Origin: Lachnospiraceae bacterium
GTDB lineage: Bacteria; Bacillota; Clostridia; Lachnospirales; Lachnospiraceae
Assembly (NCBI GenBank): GCA_015056765.1
Contig: SVFQ01000003.1
Coordinates: 28,433 to 92,432 of the forward strand
Length of the DNA stretch: 64,000 nt
Direction of reading: 5' to 3'
The position numbers and the translations under genes were made by a program. Below, piece by piece: positions 54,533 through 63,784 of this stretch (position 1 is its first letter; each line of letters opens with the position of its first letter). Below the pieces are notes generated by a model. The model was not told the origin of the DNA and made no database searches. It saw only the letters and a list, made by a program, of their open reading frames with translations.

Positions 54533-54706
54533 ATGAGCCAGTGTGATACATGTACTTATTATGTATACGACGAGGACTATGAGTCGTATGTCTGTGATAT
54601 GGATATGGACGAGGATGATTATGGACGCATTATGCAGGGCCATAGCAGAGGATGTCCTTACTATCAGGACGGCGATGAGTATAAGGTCGTAAAGCATCAG
54701 ATGTAA
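54533..54706 (+). CDS. DUF6472-like small protein
   Basis: 57 residues, ATG 1 bp after the HPr-like stop, stop at 54704-54706. Cys and Tyr/Asp-rich: CDTCTYYVYDEDYESYVCDM then GCPYYQDGDEYKVVKHQM, with four Cys in a pattern that may bind zinc. Function unknown. The pairing with an HPr-like gene suggests they act together. Confidence 0.78.
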   Translation: MSQCDTCTYYVYDEDYESYVCDMDMDEDDYGRIMQGHSRGCPYYQDGDEYKVVKHQM

Positions 54707-54710
54707 TTAG

Positions 54711-54753
54711 AACTCTCATGATTCATTTGTAAAGTGGATGATGAGAGTTTTTT
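54711..54753 (+). terminator. Rho-independent terminator
   Basis: Stem AACTCTCAT...ATGAGAGTT, extended inward with imperfect pairs, then a T-rich tract. Confidence 0.85.
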
Positions 54754-54781
54754 ATCTTTTAACTTTATGGAGGGTTATGAC

Positions 54782-55000
54782 ATGGAAGAATTTAAAGAAG
54801 CATACTTAATGGGTAAATTAGAATTTGAAGATATCGATGAGTATATCGAGGAGTGGGGCGAGTTAGAAGGAGACGATAGAACATTAAGAGAGTTCCTTGG
54901 TCTCACGGTAGAAGAGGAAGATGCCTGGATCGATGAAGGGGATGATGCTTTGAAAGCTATGCTGGAGAAGCAGCGTAAGAACCCCATGACACTAGACTAG
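54782..55000 (+). CDS. Small acidic protein, unknown function
   Basis: 72 residues from the ATG at 54782 (GGAGGG 8 bp upstream); an ATG at 54767 is less likely because that site overlaps it. Strongly acidic and helical, with LMGKLEFEDIDEYIEEW and DDRTLREFLGLTVEEE. No recognisable family or membrane segment. Confidence 0.7.
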   Translation: MEEFKEAYLMGKLEFEDIDEYIEEWGELEGDDRTLREFLGLTVEEEDAWIDEGDDALKAMLEKQRKNPMTLD

Positions 55001-55034
55001 GATAAGGACAAGATAGAAAGTAAGGATAGTAGTT

Positions 55035-56027
55035 GTGAGAGCAAGTGATATTTTAGTAAAAAGATGCGTTTTCTGCGTGTTTGATATCAACCTGCCTTAT
55101 GTGAATCTCACTGAGGTGGCCCTTGGTATGGATGATCAGCAGGGCAAGTTTGTGTACCAGCTGATGACCAAGTATTATGACGATATCAATGCGAAGAAGG
55201 CAGAGTTTACAGATGAAGACTTTTTAGGAGAGCTTTTAGCGAAAGGGGAGAATCCTTTTGAAAGCTTCGTGACCTTTGCGGCAGATGAGATTCATCATAT
55301 GATGATCAATAATCCGGAGATTCAGCAGGGCAGCGGCATTTTCATATGGGCTGTTATGGGAGAAGAAGAGCACATCATGTTCTTCAAGCTGAATTATCAG
55401 GCCGGCTTTATCTGCCAGTTAGCAGAGGATGGTCTGGTAAATTGGAAGCGGAATACTAAGATTATTCCTGCGGCCAGTAAGAAATGCACGGAGTATCTGT
55501 ATATCAATTTAGCAAGTAATAAAGTGAAAATCTCTGATTTCAACTGCTATGTAGACTCTGAGAAGTGTAACTACTTGGCAGATAAGATTTGCAAATTGCA
55601 GCAGCAAAGATCAGAAAAGGAGACGGTGGAGTCTATCACTACCGCTATCGAGGAGACTATTCAGGAGACCTATGAGGAGAAGGCTCCGGAGAAAATCCTT
55701 GAGTCCCGTCAGATGATTGCAAATCTGGTAGCAGAAAAGGGCGAGATTTCCAATGACATCGTCAGAAATGCTATCTTTGCAGATAATGAAGAAGCGCAGG
55801 ACCGTTACACCGAGAAGACAGTAGAGGAGCGTCTTCCCAAGGAGACAGTGTATGTCAGCAACAAGATGGAAAAGCGTCTTGCCAGAAAGCAGAAGATTGT
55901 GACAGATAGTGGTATCGAAATCCTGGTACCTTTGGAATATCTGAGAGACCCAAATATCTTTGAGTATGTGCAGGATGAAACAGGTAAAATCTGCATCATG
56001 ATTAAGGATGCCGGTCAATTAGTGTAG
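55035..56027 (+). CDS. Nucleoid-associated protein, NdpA/YejK-like
   Basis: 330 residues, starting with GTG at 55035 (AAGGATAG upstream). N-terminal LVKRCVFCVFDINLPYVNL and the FAADEIHHMMINNPEIQQGSG stretch fit the 37-kDa nucleoid-associated (NA37/YejK) family; the C-terminal third is charged and helical. Such proteins bind DNA, but the fit is moderate. It precedes the LeuD-type gene by 39 bp. Confidence 0.65.
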   Translation: MRASDILVKRCVFCVFDINLPYVNLTEVALGMDDQQGKFVYQLMTKYYDDINAKKAEFTDEDFLGELLAKGENPFESFVTFAADEIHHMMINNPEIQQGSGIFIWAVMGEEEHIMFFKLNYQAGFICQLAEDGLVNWKRNTKIIPAASKKCTEYLYINLASNKVKISDFNCYVDSEKCNYLADKICKLQQQRSEKETVESITTAIEETIQETYEEKAPEKILESRQMIANLVAEKGEISNDIVRNAIFADNEEAQDRYTEKTVEERLPKETVYVSNKMEKRLARKQKIVTDSGIEILVPLEYLRDPNIFEYVQDETGKICIMIKDAGQLV

Positions 56028-56066
56028 TTACACACTGAGGAATTTTGGACGAGGAGGAGAACAGTT

Positions 56067-56537
56067 ATGAGCCAAATCTTTGTGTTTCACTCTGATGTGG
56101 ATACGGATCAGATTATCGCATCACAGTATCTATTATTGCCCAACATCGAGGAGATGAAGGGACATACCTTTGAATCTTTGGATGGAAGCTTCGCAGCGAA
56201 AGTACAGCCCGGTGATATCATCGTGGCAGATGAGAACTTTGGCTGCGGGTCCTCTAGAGAGCAAGCCCCGGCGGTACTAAAGGCCCTGGGCGTCAAGGCG
56301 GTTATCGCCAAAAGTTTCGCACGTATTTTTTATCGAAATGCTATCAATATCGGCCTTCCGGTGCTAGTGTGCAAGGATATCCAGGCAGCAGCGTCTCCTG
56401 AGAAGACAGCTGAACTGGACCTGACAGAGGGTGCCATCGTTCTAGACGGTGAGACTTACCATTGTACCAAGCTACCGGAGTATATGCAGCAGATTTTGAA
56501 TCAGGGCGGCCTCATCGCGTCCCTGAATCAGGACTAA
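56067..56537 (+). CDS. leuD: LeuD-type dehydratase small subunit (pair 1)
   Basis: 156 residues of the aconitase-like small-subunit family: DVDTDQIIASQYL near residue 10, the NFGCGSSREQAP signature, and FYRNAINIGLPVL. The substrate-loop motif after DVDTDQI reads YLLL, unlike the YLRT of homoaconitase or the YLVY/YLRM of isopropylmalate isomerase, so its substrate is open. Pairs with the large subunit 57 bp downstream. GAGGAGG upstream. Confidence 0.85.
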   Translation: MSQIFVFHSDVDTDQIIASQYLLLPNIEEMKGHTFESLDGSFAAKVQPGDIIVADENFGCGSSREQAPAVLKALGVKAVIAKSFARIFYRNAINIGLPVLVCKDIQAAASPEKTAELDLTEGAIVLDGETYHCTKLPEYMQQILNQGGLIASLNQD

Positions 56538-56593
56538 TCCTGAATCGCTTTTGGAGGAGTAGTGGCAATTCTACTAAGTACGGAGGAAACAGT

Positions 56594-57832
56594 ATGACAT
56601 TAGGAGAGAAGATTATCGCCAGAGCAGCTGGCGTTCAAAGTGTAAAACCGGGAGAAATCCATACCATCGATGTGGATTATCTCATGAGTAATGATGGCAC
56701 CACCCACCTGACCATCGATATGTTTCATAATCAGGTGAAGAAGCCTAGAATCGCAGATCCAAAGAAACTGGTCTTTATCATTGATCACAACATACCTGCG
56801 GAGAATCCAAAGACCGCAGCAGCTCACAAGAAGATGCGTGAGTTTGCCAAAGAGCATGACATCGATTTCTACGAGGGTGAAGGCGTATGTCATCAAATCA
56901 TGGTGGAGAAGTATGTGAAGCCGGGACAGTTTATCATGGGCGCGGATTCCCATACTTGTTCCTATGGTGCACTGGGGGCTTTTGGTACAGGTATCGGATG
57001 CACAGATTTTTTATATGCCATGGTAACGGGCAAAAGCTGGGTGTTGGTACCGGAGACTTTGCGTTTCGAACTGACAGGCAAGTTTAGAGAAGGGGTGTAT
57101 CCCAGAGATTTGATTCTCACCATCATTCGTGACATCGGTGCCAATGGTGCCAACTATAAGGTCATGGAGTTTGGCGGCGAGGGTGCTCATAACCTTAGCA
57201 TCAATGACCGCTTCGTCCTTTGCAATCTGGCCGTAGAAGCCGGTGCCAAAACAGGTATCGTAGAGCCGGATGAAAAGGTAACTGCATACTTAAAAGAGCA
57301 TGGCAGAGAAGGCGGAGACCTCTTTTTGCCGGATGCAGATGCGGTGTATGAAAAGGTATATCACTATGACTTGTCTCAAATTGAGCCGGTGGTAGCAAAG
57401 CCGGACTTCGTGGATACGGCAGTGCCGGTAGCTGAGGTAGAAGGCGTAGAGATTCAGGAAGCTTTCCTTGGCTCCTGTAATAACGGACGTATCGACGAGC
57501 TGCGCGTAGCAGCTGAGATTTTGAAGGGGCACAAGGTATCTGAACATGTGAGATTCCTCATTGCACCGGCTAGCCGCGATGTGTATCTCCAGGCTATCGA
57601 CGAAGGACTGGTGAAGACCTTTATGGAAGCAGGGGCTATGATGATGAATCCTAACTGCAGCGTATGCTGGGGCTCCTGTCAGGGTGTCATCGGCGAGGGT
57701 GAGACTTTGATTTCCACCGGTACCCGTAACTTTAAAGGTAGAGCAGGACACAAGGATTCCAAGGTGTACCTGGCCAATGCAGCAGTAGTAACAAAGTCCG
57801 CTATTGCAGGACATATTACCAATAGCTTATAG
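56594..57832 (+). CDS. leuC: LeuC-type dehydratase large subunit (pair 1)
   Basis: 412 residues from the ATG at 56594 (GGAGG upstream; the longer ORF is rejected because it overlaps pair 1 LeuD). Aconitase-fold motifs: DSHTCSYGALGAFGTG, FLGSCNNGRIDELR and the Fe-S Cys pair NPNCSVCWGSCQG. With LeuD it forms a 4Fe-4S hydro-lyase moving a hydroxyl on an organic acid such as isopropylmalate or citrate/isocitrate-like acids. No leuA or leuB is in the window. Confidence 0.87.
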   Translation: MTLGEKIIARAAGVQSVKPGEIHTIDVDYLMSNDGTTHLTIDMFHNQVKKPRIADPKKLVFIIDHNIPAENPKTAAAHKKMREFAKEHDIDFYEGEGVCHQIMVEKYVKPGQFIMGADSHTCSYGALGAFGTGIGCTDFLYAMVTGKSWVLVPETLRFELTGKFREGVYPRDLILTIIRDIGANGANYKVMEFGGEGAHNLSINDRFVLCNLAVEAGAKTGIVEPDEKVTAYLKEHGREGGDLFLPDADAVYEKVYHYDLSQIEPVVAKPDFVDTAVPVAEVEGVEIQEAFLGSCNNGRIDELRVAAEILKGHKVSEHVRFLIAPASRDVYLQAIDEGLVKTFMEAGAMMMNPNCSVCWGSCQGVIGEGETLISTGTRNFKGRAGHKDSKVYLANAAVVTKSAIAGHITNSL

Positions 57833-57844
57833 AGAGGATTGTTT

Positions 57845-58333
57845 ATGAAAGAATTTACAGGACGGGTTTGGCTTTTGCCGGATGATGTGGATACGGATAT
57901 CATCATCCCTACAGAGTATCTGGCATTGCCGACCGTAGATGATATGAAGCAGTACGCCTTTTCTCCTTTGCGGGAGGATTTGGCGAAGCAAATCAAACCT
58001 GGAGACATCATCGTAGCCGGCAAGAATTTCGGCTGTGGATCTTCCAGAGAGCAGGCACCGGAGATTATCAAGCATTTGGGTGTGGCATGCGTCATCGCCA
58101 AAAGCTATGCGCGAATCTTTTTCCGCAACAGCTTTAATAATGGCCTTTTGCTGCTGGAAAATGAGCACCTCTATGATGAAATCAAAGAGGGTGACACCAT
58201 CACCGTGAAGGATGGTGAGGTAGTAGCAAATGGGAAGAGCTATCCTGTACCGGCAATTCCACAGAACCTGATGGAGATTCTGGAAGCAGGTGGTCTGGTA
58301 AAGGCTATGCAGAAGAGAAATGGCATTGCGTAG
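57845..58333 (+). CDS. leuD: LeuD-type dehydratase small subunit (pair 2)
   Basis: 162 residues from the ATG at 57845 (GAGAGGATTG upstream). Motifs DVDTDIIIPTEYL, NFGCGSSREQAPE and RIFFRNSFNNGLLL. Its specificity motif is YLAL, differing from pair 1 (YLLL), so the two enzymes probably have different substrates. 12 bp after the pair 1 large subunit. Confidence 0.85.
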   Translation: MKEFTGRVWLLPDDVDTDIIIPTEYLALPTVDDMKQYAFSPLREDLAKQIKPGDIIVAGKNFGCGSSREQAPEIIKHLGVACVIAKSYARIFFRNSFNNGLLLLENEHLYDEIKEGDTITVKDGEVVANGKSYPVPAIPQNLMEILEAGGLVKAMQKRNGIA

Positions 58334-58367
58334 ACTTGCGCAGATAGACGGAAAACGAGGAGAGACT

Positions 58368-59615
58368 ATGGGACACACGTTAATCGAGAAAATCATCATG
58401 CGGAATACCGGTAAGGCTTCTGTGAAAGCCGGGGACATCGAAATCGTCAAAGCGGACCGCGTCATGATACATGATATTTTTATTCCTTTCGTGGCAGACA
58501 AGTTCCACGAAATGGGATTTACCAAAGTATGGGACCAGGATAAAGTAGTGCTAATCTACGATCACCTGGTACCTACCAGTGCAGTGGAGGATGTACGCCA
58601 CTTCCAGAAGGGGGATGCCTTTGTAGAGGAGCAGGGCCTGACCCATGTACATAGAAGTGATGGTATTTGTCATCAGTTGATGCCGGAGATGGGCTATGCC
58701 AGACCCGGTGATATCGTATTTGGTACGGATTCTCACACCACCACCTACGGTGCGGTGGGATGCTTTTCTACAGGTGTAGGCTATACAGAGATGGCAGCGG
58801 TGCTGGGCACCGGTGAGATGTGGGTGAGAGTACCTAAAACCATCCGGGTAAATATCAATGGTAAGCTTCCAAAAGGAGTGTATGCCAAGGATATCATCCT
58901 GACATTACTGGGAGACCTGCGAGCTGACGGTGCTACTTATGCAACACTGGAATTCCACGGGGATACGGTGGATGCTATGAGCGTGGCCAGTCGCATGACC
59001 ATTGCCAATATGGGTATCGAGGCGGGAGCCAAAGCAGCTCTTTTTGAGCCGGATGAAAAGACGGCAGCCTTTTCCAAGGTGGACTATGACAGCGTGAAGG
59101 ACTTAAAGGCAGATCCGGATGCAGTATATGATAAAGTGATAGACTATAAGGCAGAGGATTTCGTACCTGTTATGGCATGTCCTTCTAAAGTGGATAATAT
59201 CCACCCTGTATCTGAGGTGAAGGGCACAAGTATAGACCAGGTATTCATCGGGTCTTGTACCAACGGCAGATTAGAGGACCTGCAGGTGGCAGCAGACATC
59301 CTGAGAGGCAAGCATGTAGCCAAGTATGTGAAACTTATCGTGACACCGGCTTCCAGATCCATCTACATCGAAGCGCTGGAAAAAGGCTATATCAAGGATT
59401 TGGCAGAGGCCGGGGCCATCATCACCCAGCCGGGATGCGGTCTTTGCTGCGGCAGAGCCTGCGGTATCCTGACTGACGGGGAGAGAGTGGTGGCTACCAA
59501 TAATCGAAACTTCCTGGGCCGTATGGGTACCAATAAGGTGGAGATTTATCTTGCCAGTCCTGCAACTGCAGCTATGTCAGCACTGACGGGAACTATCGCT
59601 GCAGTAGAAGCTTAA
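58368..59615 (+). CDS. leuC: LeuC-type dehydratase large subunit (pair 2)
   Basis: 415 residues from the ATG at 58368 (GAGGAGAG upstream). Motifs DSHTTTYGAVGCFSTG, FIGSCTNGRLEDLQVA and PGCGLCCGRACG. Together with pair 1 this gives small-large-small-large gene order in one run of closely spaced genes. At most moderate identity to pair 1, so not a recent duplication. Confidence 0.87.
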   Translation: MGHTLIEKIIMRNTGKASVKAGDIEIVKADRVMIHDIFIPFVADKFHEMGFTKVWDQDKVVLIYDHLVPTSAVEDVRHFQKGDAFVEEQGLTHVHRSDGICHQLMPEMGYARPGDIVFGTDSHTTTYGAVGCFSTGVGYTEMAAVLGTGEMWVRVPKTIRVNINGKLPKGVYAKDIILTLLGDLRADGATYATLEFHGDTVDAMSVASRMTIANMGIEAGAKAALFEPDEKTAAFSKVDYDSVKDLKADPDAVYDKVIDYKAEDFVPVMACPSKVDNIHPVSEVKGTSIDQVFIGSCTNGRLEDLQVAADILRGKHVAKYVKLIVTPASRSIYIEALEKGYIKDLAEAGAIITQPGCGLCCGRACGILTDGERVVATNNRNFLGRMGTNKVEIYLASPATAAMSALTGTIAAVEA

Positions 59616-59650
59616 GGGCAGAAATTAATTTGCGAAAAGAAGGTAGAAAG

Positions 59651-59959
59651 ATGGGTTTATTTTCCGGAAAAAGAAACAAAGAATTGGAAGATTTTAACAA
59701 TACAAATGAGGAGTATGGTAAAATAGAACAAGACTTAGCCAGAGCCAAAGCAGACGAAAAACGTCTGAAGGTGAAGGTGGATGAATTAAGAGATGAAATC
59801 TCCAGACTAGCAGGCTATGCTGAAAAAAAAGTAGCTGCCGGTGCAGAAGAGGAAGCAAAAGAATTCATTCGCCAGAAGCTGGATCTGGAGGAGAAACTAG
59901 AAAAAGTGAATGCCGAGTATGAAGCAGCAAAAGAGATGACTCGGCAAATAGGAGGGTGA
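59651..59959 (+). CDS. Coiled-coil protein upstream of the SPFH gene
   Basis: 102 residues from the ATG at 59651 (AAGGTAG upstream). A short N-terminal GLFSGKRNKE then a long charged coiled coil, LARAKADEKRLKVKVDELRD, with no membrane segment. It ends 1 bp before the SPFH gene, so it is probably its partner, like PspA-type or YdjG-I neighbours. Function not known. Confidence 0.75.
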   Translation: MGLFSGKRNKELEDFNNTNEEYGKIEQDLARAKADEKRLKVKVDELRDEISRLAGYAEKKVAAGAEEEAKEFIRQKLDLEEKLEKVNAEYEAAKEMTRQIGG

Positions 59960-59960
59960 A

Positions 59961-60929
59961 ATGGGATTATTTACGAACCAGTTTTTAAACGTTGTGGAAT
60001 GGGATGAGAACGGCGCAGGTATTCTCATGCAGAAATGGGACAACAAGGAGATTAAAAAAGGCTCCAAGTTGATCATTCGTCCAGGCCAGGACGCAGTATT
60101 TGTATATAACGGAAAAGTAGAAGGTGTCTTTGAAGAAGATGGCGAGTACGATATCGAATCTGATATTATTCCAATCCTGACTACTTTAAAGAGCTTTAAG
60201 TTTGGTTTCAATTCTCCATTAAAAGCTGAAGTAGTATTTGTCAATACCAAGGAGCAGCTTGTAAAATGGGGCACTAAGAATGCCATCAACTTACAGGCAC
60301 CGGGTCTTCCGGGTGGTATGCCGGTAAGAGCTTTCGGTGTATTCACTGTAAAGATGGCAGATGTCAGCACCTTTGCTGAGAAAATTGCAGGTACACATCA
60401 TCGTTATACCGTAGATGATATCAAAGAAAGATTGCTTGCTTCTTTAGATCAGCTTCTTCTTTCCTGGATTTCCAAAGAAGGCAGAGATATGTTCAATCTT
60501 CAGGCAGACGCAGCAGCTATCGCAAAAGGTCTGCAGGATGAACTGGATATGGAATTCCGTAAGTTCGGTCTTTCCGTAACAGATTTCAAGATTGAAAGCT
60601 TCAACTATCCTGAAGAAATCCGTAAGATGCAGGAGAAGGCTGCAGCACAGGCTATGGTAGGCGATGTAAACAAATACCAGCAGCTTGCAGCAGCAGACGC
60701 TATGTCTAATGGCAATGGCGGCGGCTCCGTAGCAAGTGATATGGTACAGATGCAGATGGGTATGATGATGGGCCAGCAGATGGTAAATCAGATGAACGGC
60801 GGCCAGGCACAGGCAGCAGCTCCTCAGGGCGGCGCAGTACCTGCTGAATATCCGAAGTTCTGCCCAGGTTGCGGTGCACCTACTACAGGAGATAAATTCT
60901 GCAGCAAATGTGGCAAACAGCTGGCTTAA
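59961..60929 (+). CDS. SPFH-domain protein with C-terminal zinc ribbon (YdjI-like)
   Basis: 322 residues. Residues 1-240 fit the SPFH/virion-core (YdjI) family: FLNVVEWDENGAGILMQKW, KSFKFGFNSPLKAEVVF, VRAFGVFTVKMADVSTFAEK and NYPEEIRKMQEKAAAQAM. A Gly/Met/Gln-rich linker follows, and the C-terminus has CPGCGAPTTGDKFCSKCGKQ, a zinc ribbon. SPFH proteins form scaffolds, often at membranes; its role here is unknown. Translated with the upstream coiled-coil gene. Confidence 0.85.
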   Translation: MGLFTNQFLNVVEWDENGAGILMQKWDNKEIKKGSKLIIRPGQDAVFVYNGKVEGVFEEDGEYDIESDIIPILTTLKSFKFGFNSPLKAEVVFVNTKEQLVKWGTKNAINLQAPGLPGGMPVRAFGVFTVKMADVSTFAEKIAGTHHRYTVDDIKERLLASLDQLLLSWISKEGRDMFNLQADAAAIAKGLQDELDMEFRKFGLSVTDFKIESFNYPEEIRKMQEKAAAQAMVGDVNKYQQLAAADAMSNGNGGGSVASDMVQMQMGMMMGQQMVNQMNGGQAQAAAPQGGAVPAEYPKFCPGCGAPTTGDKFCSKCGKQLA

Positions 60930-60983
60930 TGCCAGTCCCCGTGCGAAGCACGAGTTTAGATAGAAATGAGTTTTTAGTAGTAC

Positions 60984-63413
60984 ATGAGCATTTATGATAG
61001 TTTAAATGATAAGCAAAAAGAAGCTGTGTTTACCACAGAGGGGCCGGTCCTGATTTTAGCAGGTGCCGGCTCCGGTAAAACCAGAGTCATTATACACAGA
61101 ATCGCCTATTTGATGGATCACTGCGATGTGAATCCTTACAATATCATGGCGATTACCTTTACGAATAAAGCAGCCGGGGAAATGAAGGAACGTGTCAATG
61201 CCCTCATCGGTCATGGTGCCGAGAGCATTTGGGTGTCTACCTTCCACTCCAGCTGCGTTCGTATGTTAAGGAGATATGGCGATAGATTAGGCTACTCCGA
61301 CAACTTCACCATCTATGATACGGACGATCAGAAGACCGTCATGAAGGAAGTTTGCAAAAAGCTTCAGATCGATACCAAGATGCTGAAAGAGCGTACCATC
61401 ATGAATCACATCTCTTCTGCAAAGGATGAGCTGGTCTCTCCGGAAGAGTTTGAGAAGAATGCTTTCGGTGATGTACGTTTGCAGAAGGTGGCCCAGGCCT
61501 ATACCGAGTACCAGGCAGTGCTGAAGCGTAGCAATGCTATGGACTTCGACGATTTGATCGTGAATACGGTGAAGCTTTTCAAAGAGAACCCGGATGTCTT
61601 AGAGGGGTATCAGAATCGCTTCCGTTATATCATGGTGGATGAGTACCAGGATACCAACACGGCACAGTTTGAACTGATTCGTCTCTTAGCAGGGGGCACT
61701 AAGAACCTTTGCGTGGTAGGTGATGATGACCAGTCCATCTATAAGTTCCGTGGCGCCAACATCCGTAACATATTAGATTTTGAAAAAGTATACTCTGATG
61801 CCAAGGTCATCAAACTGGAGCAGAACTACAGATCTACCCAGGTGATTCTGGATGCAGCCAATGCAGTTATCGCCAATAACGCAGCCAGAAAGCCCAAGGC
61901 TCTGTGGACAGAGCAGAAGGATGGAGAGAAGATTCACTTCCATCAGTTCGACACGGCTTATGAAGAAGCACAGTTCATCGTGGATGATATCGATAGAAAG
62001 TGTAGAAAAGGTCTTGAGTATGGCGACTTTGCAGTGCTGTATCGTACCAATGCCCAGGCTCGACTTCTAGAAGAGCGATTCGTGGTAGCAGGTACTCCTT
62101 ATGAAGTCGTAGGCGGTACCAACTTCTATGCGAGACGTGAAATCAAAGACGTACTTGCTTACTTAAAGACCATCGCCAACGGCGTGGATGATGTGGCAGT
62201 AAAGCGTATCCTGAACGTACCAAAGCGTGGCATCGGTGCCACCAGTGTGACGAAAATTCAGGCCTATGCAGATGCCCATGGTATGAGCTTCTATGACGCA
62301 TTATGCGTAGCAAAAGATATCCCGGATTTAAGCAGAGGGGCTTCTAAGGTAGAGCCTTTTGTGAATCTGATTCAGAGACAGAGAAGTATCCTGCCGCACT
62401 ATACTTTACAGGAATTCGTAGAGAAACTCTTAGAAGATATCGGATACTACGAGTATTTGAAAGACTCCGACGATGAAGATGCAGAAGACCGTATCGAAAA
62501 CGTGCAGGAACTTGTGAATAAAGTGGTAGCTTACGAAGAAAGCGCCAGCGAAGCCACAGAAGAAGGCGGCGAAGGCCCTACTCTTAGCGGCTTTTTGGAA
62601 GAAGTAGCGTTGGTAGCAGATATCGATGCCATCAAAGAAGATGACAACCACGTACTCCTTATGACATTGCATGCTGCTAAAGGTTTGGAGTTCCCACATG
62701 TATACTTAGCAGGTATGGAAGATGGTGTCTTCCCCAGCTATATGACTATCGTCAGCGATGACCCTACCGATGTAGAGGAAGAGCGACGTTTAGCATATGT
62801 AGGTATCACCAGAGCAAAACAGGATTTGACTCTGACAGCAGCCAAATTCCGTATGATTCACGGTGAGACCCAGCAGAATGCGGTAAGCCGTTTCGTACAT
62901 GAGATTCCGAGTCCTTTATTAGATGGCTTCGTACCCAAGACGAGACGCCGTAGCGACTATGATGACGACAATCTGGGCTTTGCCAGCGAGCCAAGTAACC
63001 GAGGATTTGGCGGAAGCGGATTTGGCGGCGAACGTTCCGGATTTGGAAGCAGCCAGAGCAGCAGTAATCTGCGTACTGTAAACTACCAGAGCGTAGATTA
63101 TAGTAAGGTCCAGCAGAGTCGTACCGCGTTTGGCTCTACTCCGGGACGAGCTATCCCTGATATGAGACCTGTAGGTATCAAGTCTCCAAGTAAGCCGGGA
63201 CTTGGCGGCATCGGCGGACTATCCAAGGGTGCTCCATCAGCCCCTGTTACCATCGATTACACAGTAGGAGACCGCGTATCACATATCAAGTTTGGCGAAG
63301 GCAAAGTACTGGCTATGGAAAAGGGCCCGAAGGACACCAAAGTCACAGTAGAATTCGATGGCGCAGGACAGCGTACCATGTATGCAGCCTTTGCAAAACT
63401 CAAGAAATTGTAA
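60984..63413 (+). CDS. pcrA: ATP-dependent DNA helicase PcrA/UvrD
   Basis: 809 residues. Superfamily-1 motifs: AGAGSGKT (26-33), VDEYQDTN near 217, DDDQSIYKFRGA, QNYRSTQ, and late TLHAAKGLEFP with VGITRAKQ. A flexible Gly/Ser-rich linker (after about 645) leads to a C-terminal Tudor-like GDRVSHIKFGEGKVLAME, typical of PcrA. It works in repair and replication restart. Not in an obvious operon; its start has weak spacing to a Shine-Dalgarno sequence. Confidence 0.93.
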   Translation: MSIYDSLNDKQKEAVFTTEGPVLILAGAGSGKTRVIIHRIAYLMDHCDVNPYNIMAITFTNKAAGEMKERVNALIGHGAESIWVSTFHSSCVRMLRRYGDRLGYSDNFTIYDTDDQKTVMKEVCKKLQIDTKMLKERTIMNHISSAKDELVSPEEFEKNAFGDVRLQKVAQAYTEYQAVLKRSNAMDFDDLIVNTVKLFKENPDVLEGYQNRFRYIMVDEYQDTNTAQFELIRLLAGGTKNLCVVGDDDQSIYKFRGANIRNILDFEKVYSDAKVIKLEQNYRSTQVILDAANAVIANNAARKPKALWTEQKDGEKIHFHQFDTAYEEAQFIVDDIDRKCRKGLEYGDFAVLYRTNAQARLLEERFVVAGTPYEVVGGTNFYARREIKDVLAYLKTIANGVDDVAVKRILNVPKRGIGATSVTKIQAYADAHGMSFYDALCVAKDIPDLSRGASKVEPFVNLIQRQRSILPHYTLQEFVEKLLEDIGYYEYLKDSDDEDAEDRIENVQELVNKVVAYEESASEATEEGGEGPTLSGFLEEVALVADIDAIKEDDNHVLLMTLHAAKGLEFPHVYLAGMEDGVFPSYMTIVSDDPTDVEEERRLAYVGITRAKQDLTLTAAKFRMIHGETQQNAVSRFVHEIPSPLLDGFVPKTRRRSDYDDDNLGFASEPSNRGFGGSGFGGERSGFGSSQSSSNLRTVNYQSVDYSKVQQSRTAFGSTPGRAIPDMRPVGIKSPSKPGLGGIGGLSKGAPSAPVTIDYTVGDRVSHIKFGEGKVLAMEKGPKDTKVTVEFDGAGQRTMYAAFAKLKKL

Positions 63414-63428
63414 GCCTTAAATCTTCAT

Positions 63429-63457
63429 AAACTCCTAGCCACGCTAGGAGTTTAGTT
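63429..63457 (+). terminator. Terminator after pcrA
   Basis: Perfect stem AAACTCCTAGC / GCTAGGAGTTT with loop CAC, followed by a weak T-rich tract (TTTAGTTGT). Confidence 0.7.
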
Positions 63458-63495
63458 GTATAATGAACACATAATATGTACTGGGGAGGTGCAGT

Positions 63496-63771
63496 ATGGA
63501 CTACATTAAAGATTTAATCGAGAAAAACAAAAAAGAAGAGGAAGATAACAAAACTCTTATTTTTATTCTTTGTGCTGTACTATTGTTGGTACTTCTTGGT
63601 GGAGTTATCTATCTGATTTTCAAAAAACGCCAGGAGTGTGAGCTGAGTGCTTTCGATGAAGAATTGGAAGACGAAGAAGGCTACGAAGACGAGTTTGACG
63701 AGTCCGATCATCATTCCGTGTACATTGATTTACGCAAGGAAGAAGATAATACTAATTCAGAGGATGCCTAA
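63496..63771 (+). CDS. Small membrane protein with acidic cytoplasmic tail
   Basis: 91 residues. A charged N-terminal helix (1-20), one membrane helix (21-43) with LIFILCAVLLLVLLGGVIYL, then a very acidic tail. GGGGAGG precedes the ATG. Its stop codon is inside the loop of the terminator at 63760. No family assigned. Confidence 0.78.
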   Translation: MDYIKDLIEKNKKEEEDNKTLIFILCAVLLLVLLGGVIYLIFKKRQECELSAFDEELEDEEGYEDEFDESDHHSVYIDLRKEEDNTNSEDA

Positions 63772-63784
63772 GGCATCCTCTTTT
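63760..63784 (+). terminator. Terminator whose loop is the stop codon of the membrane protein gene
   Basis: Perfect 9-bp stem GAGGATGCC / GGCATCCTC with the TAA stop codon as its loop, then T4. Confidence 0.85.
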
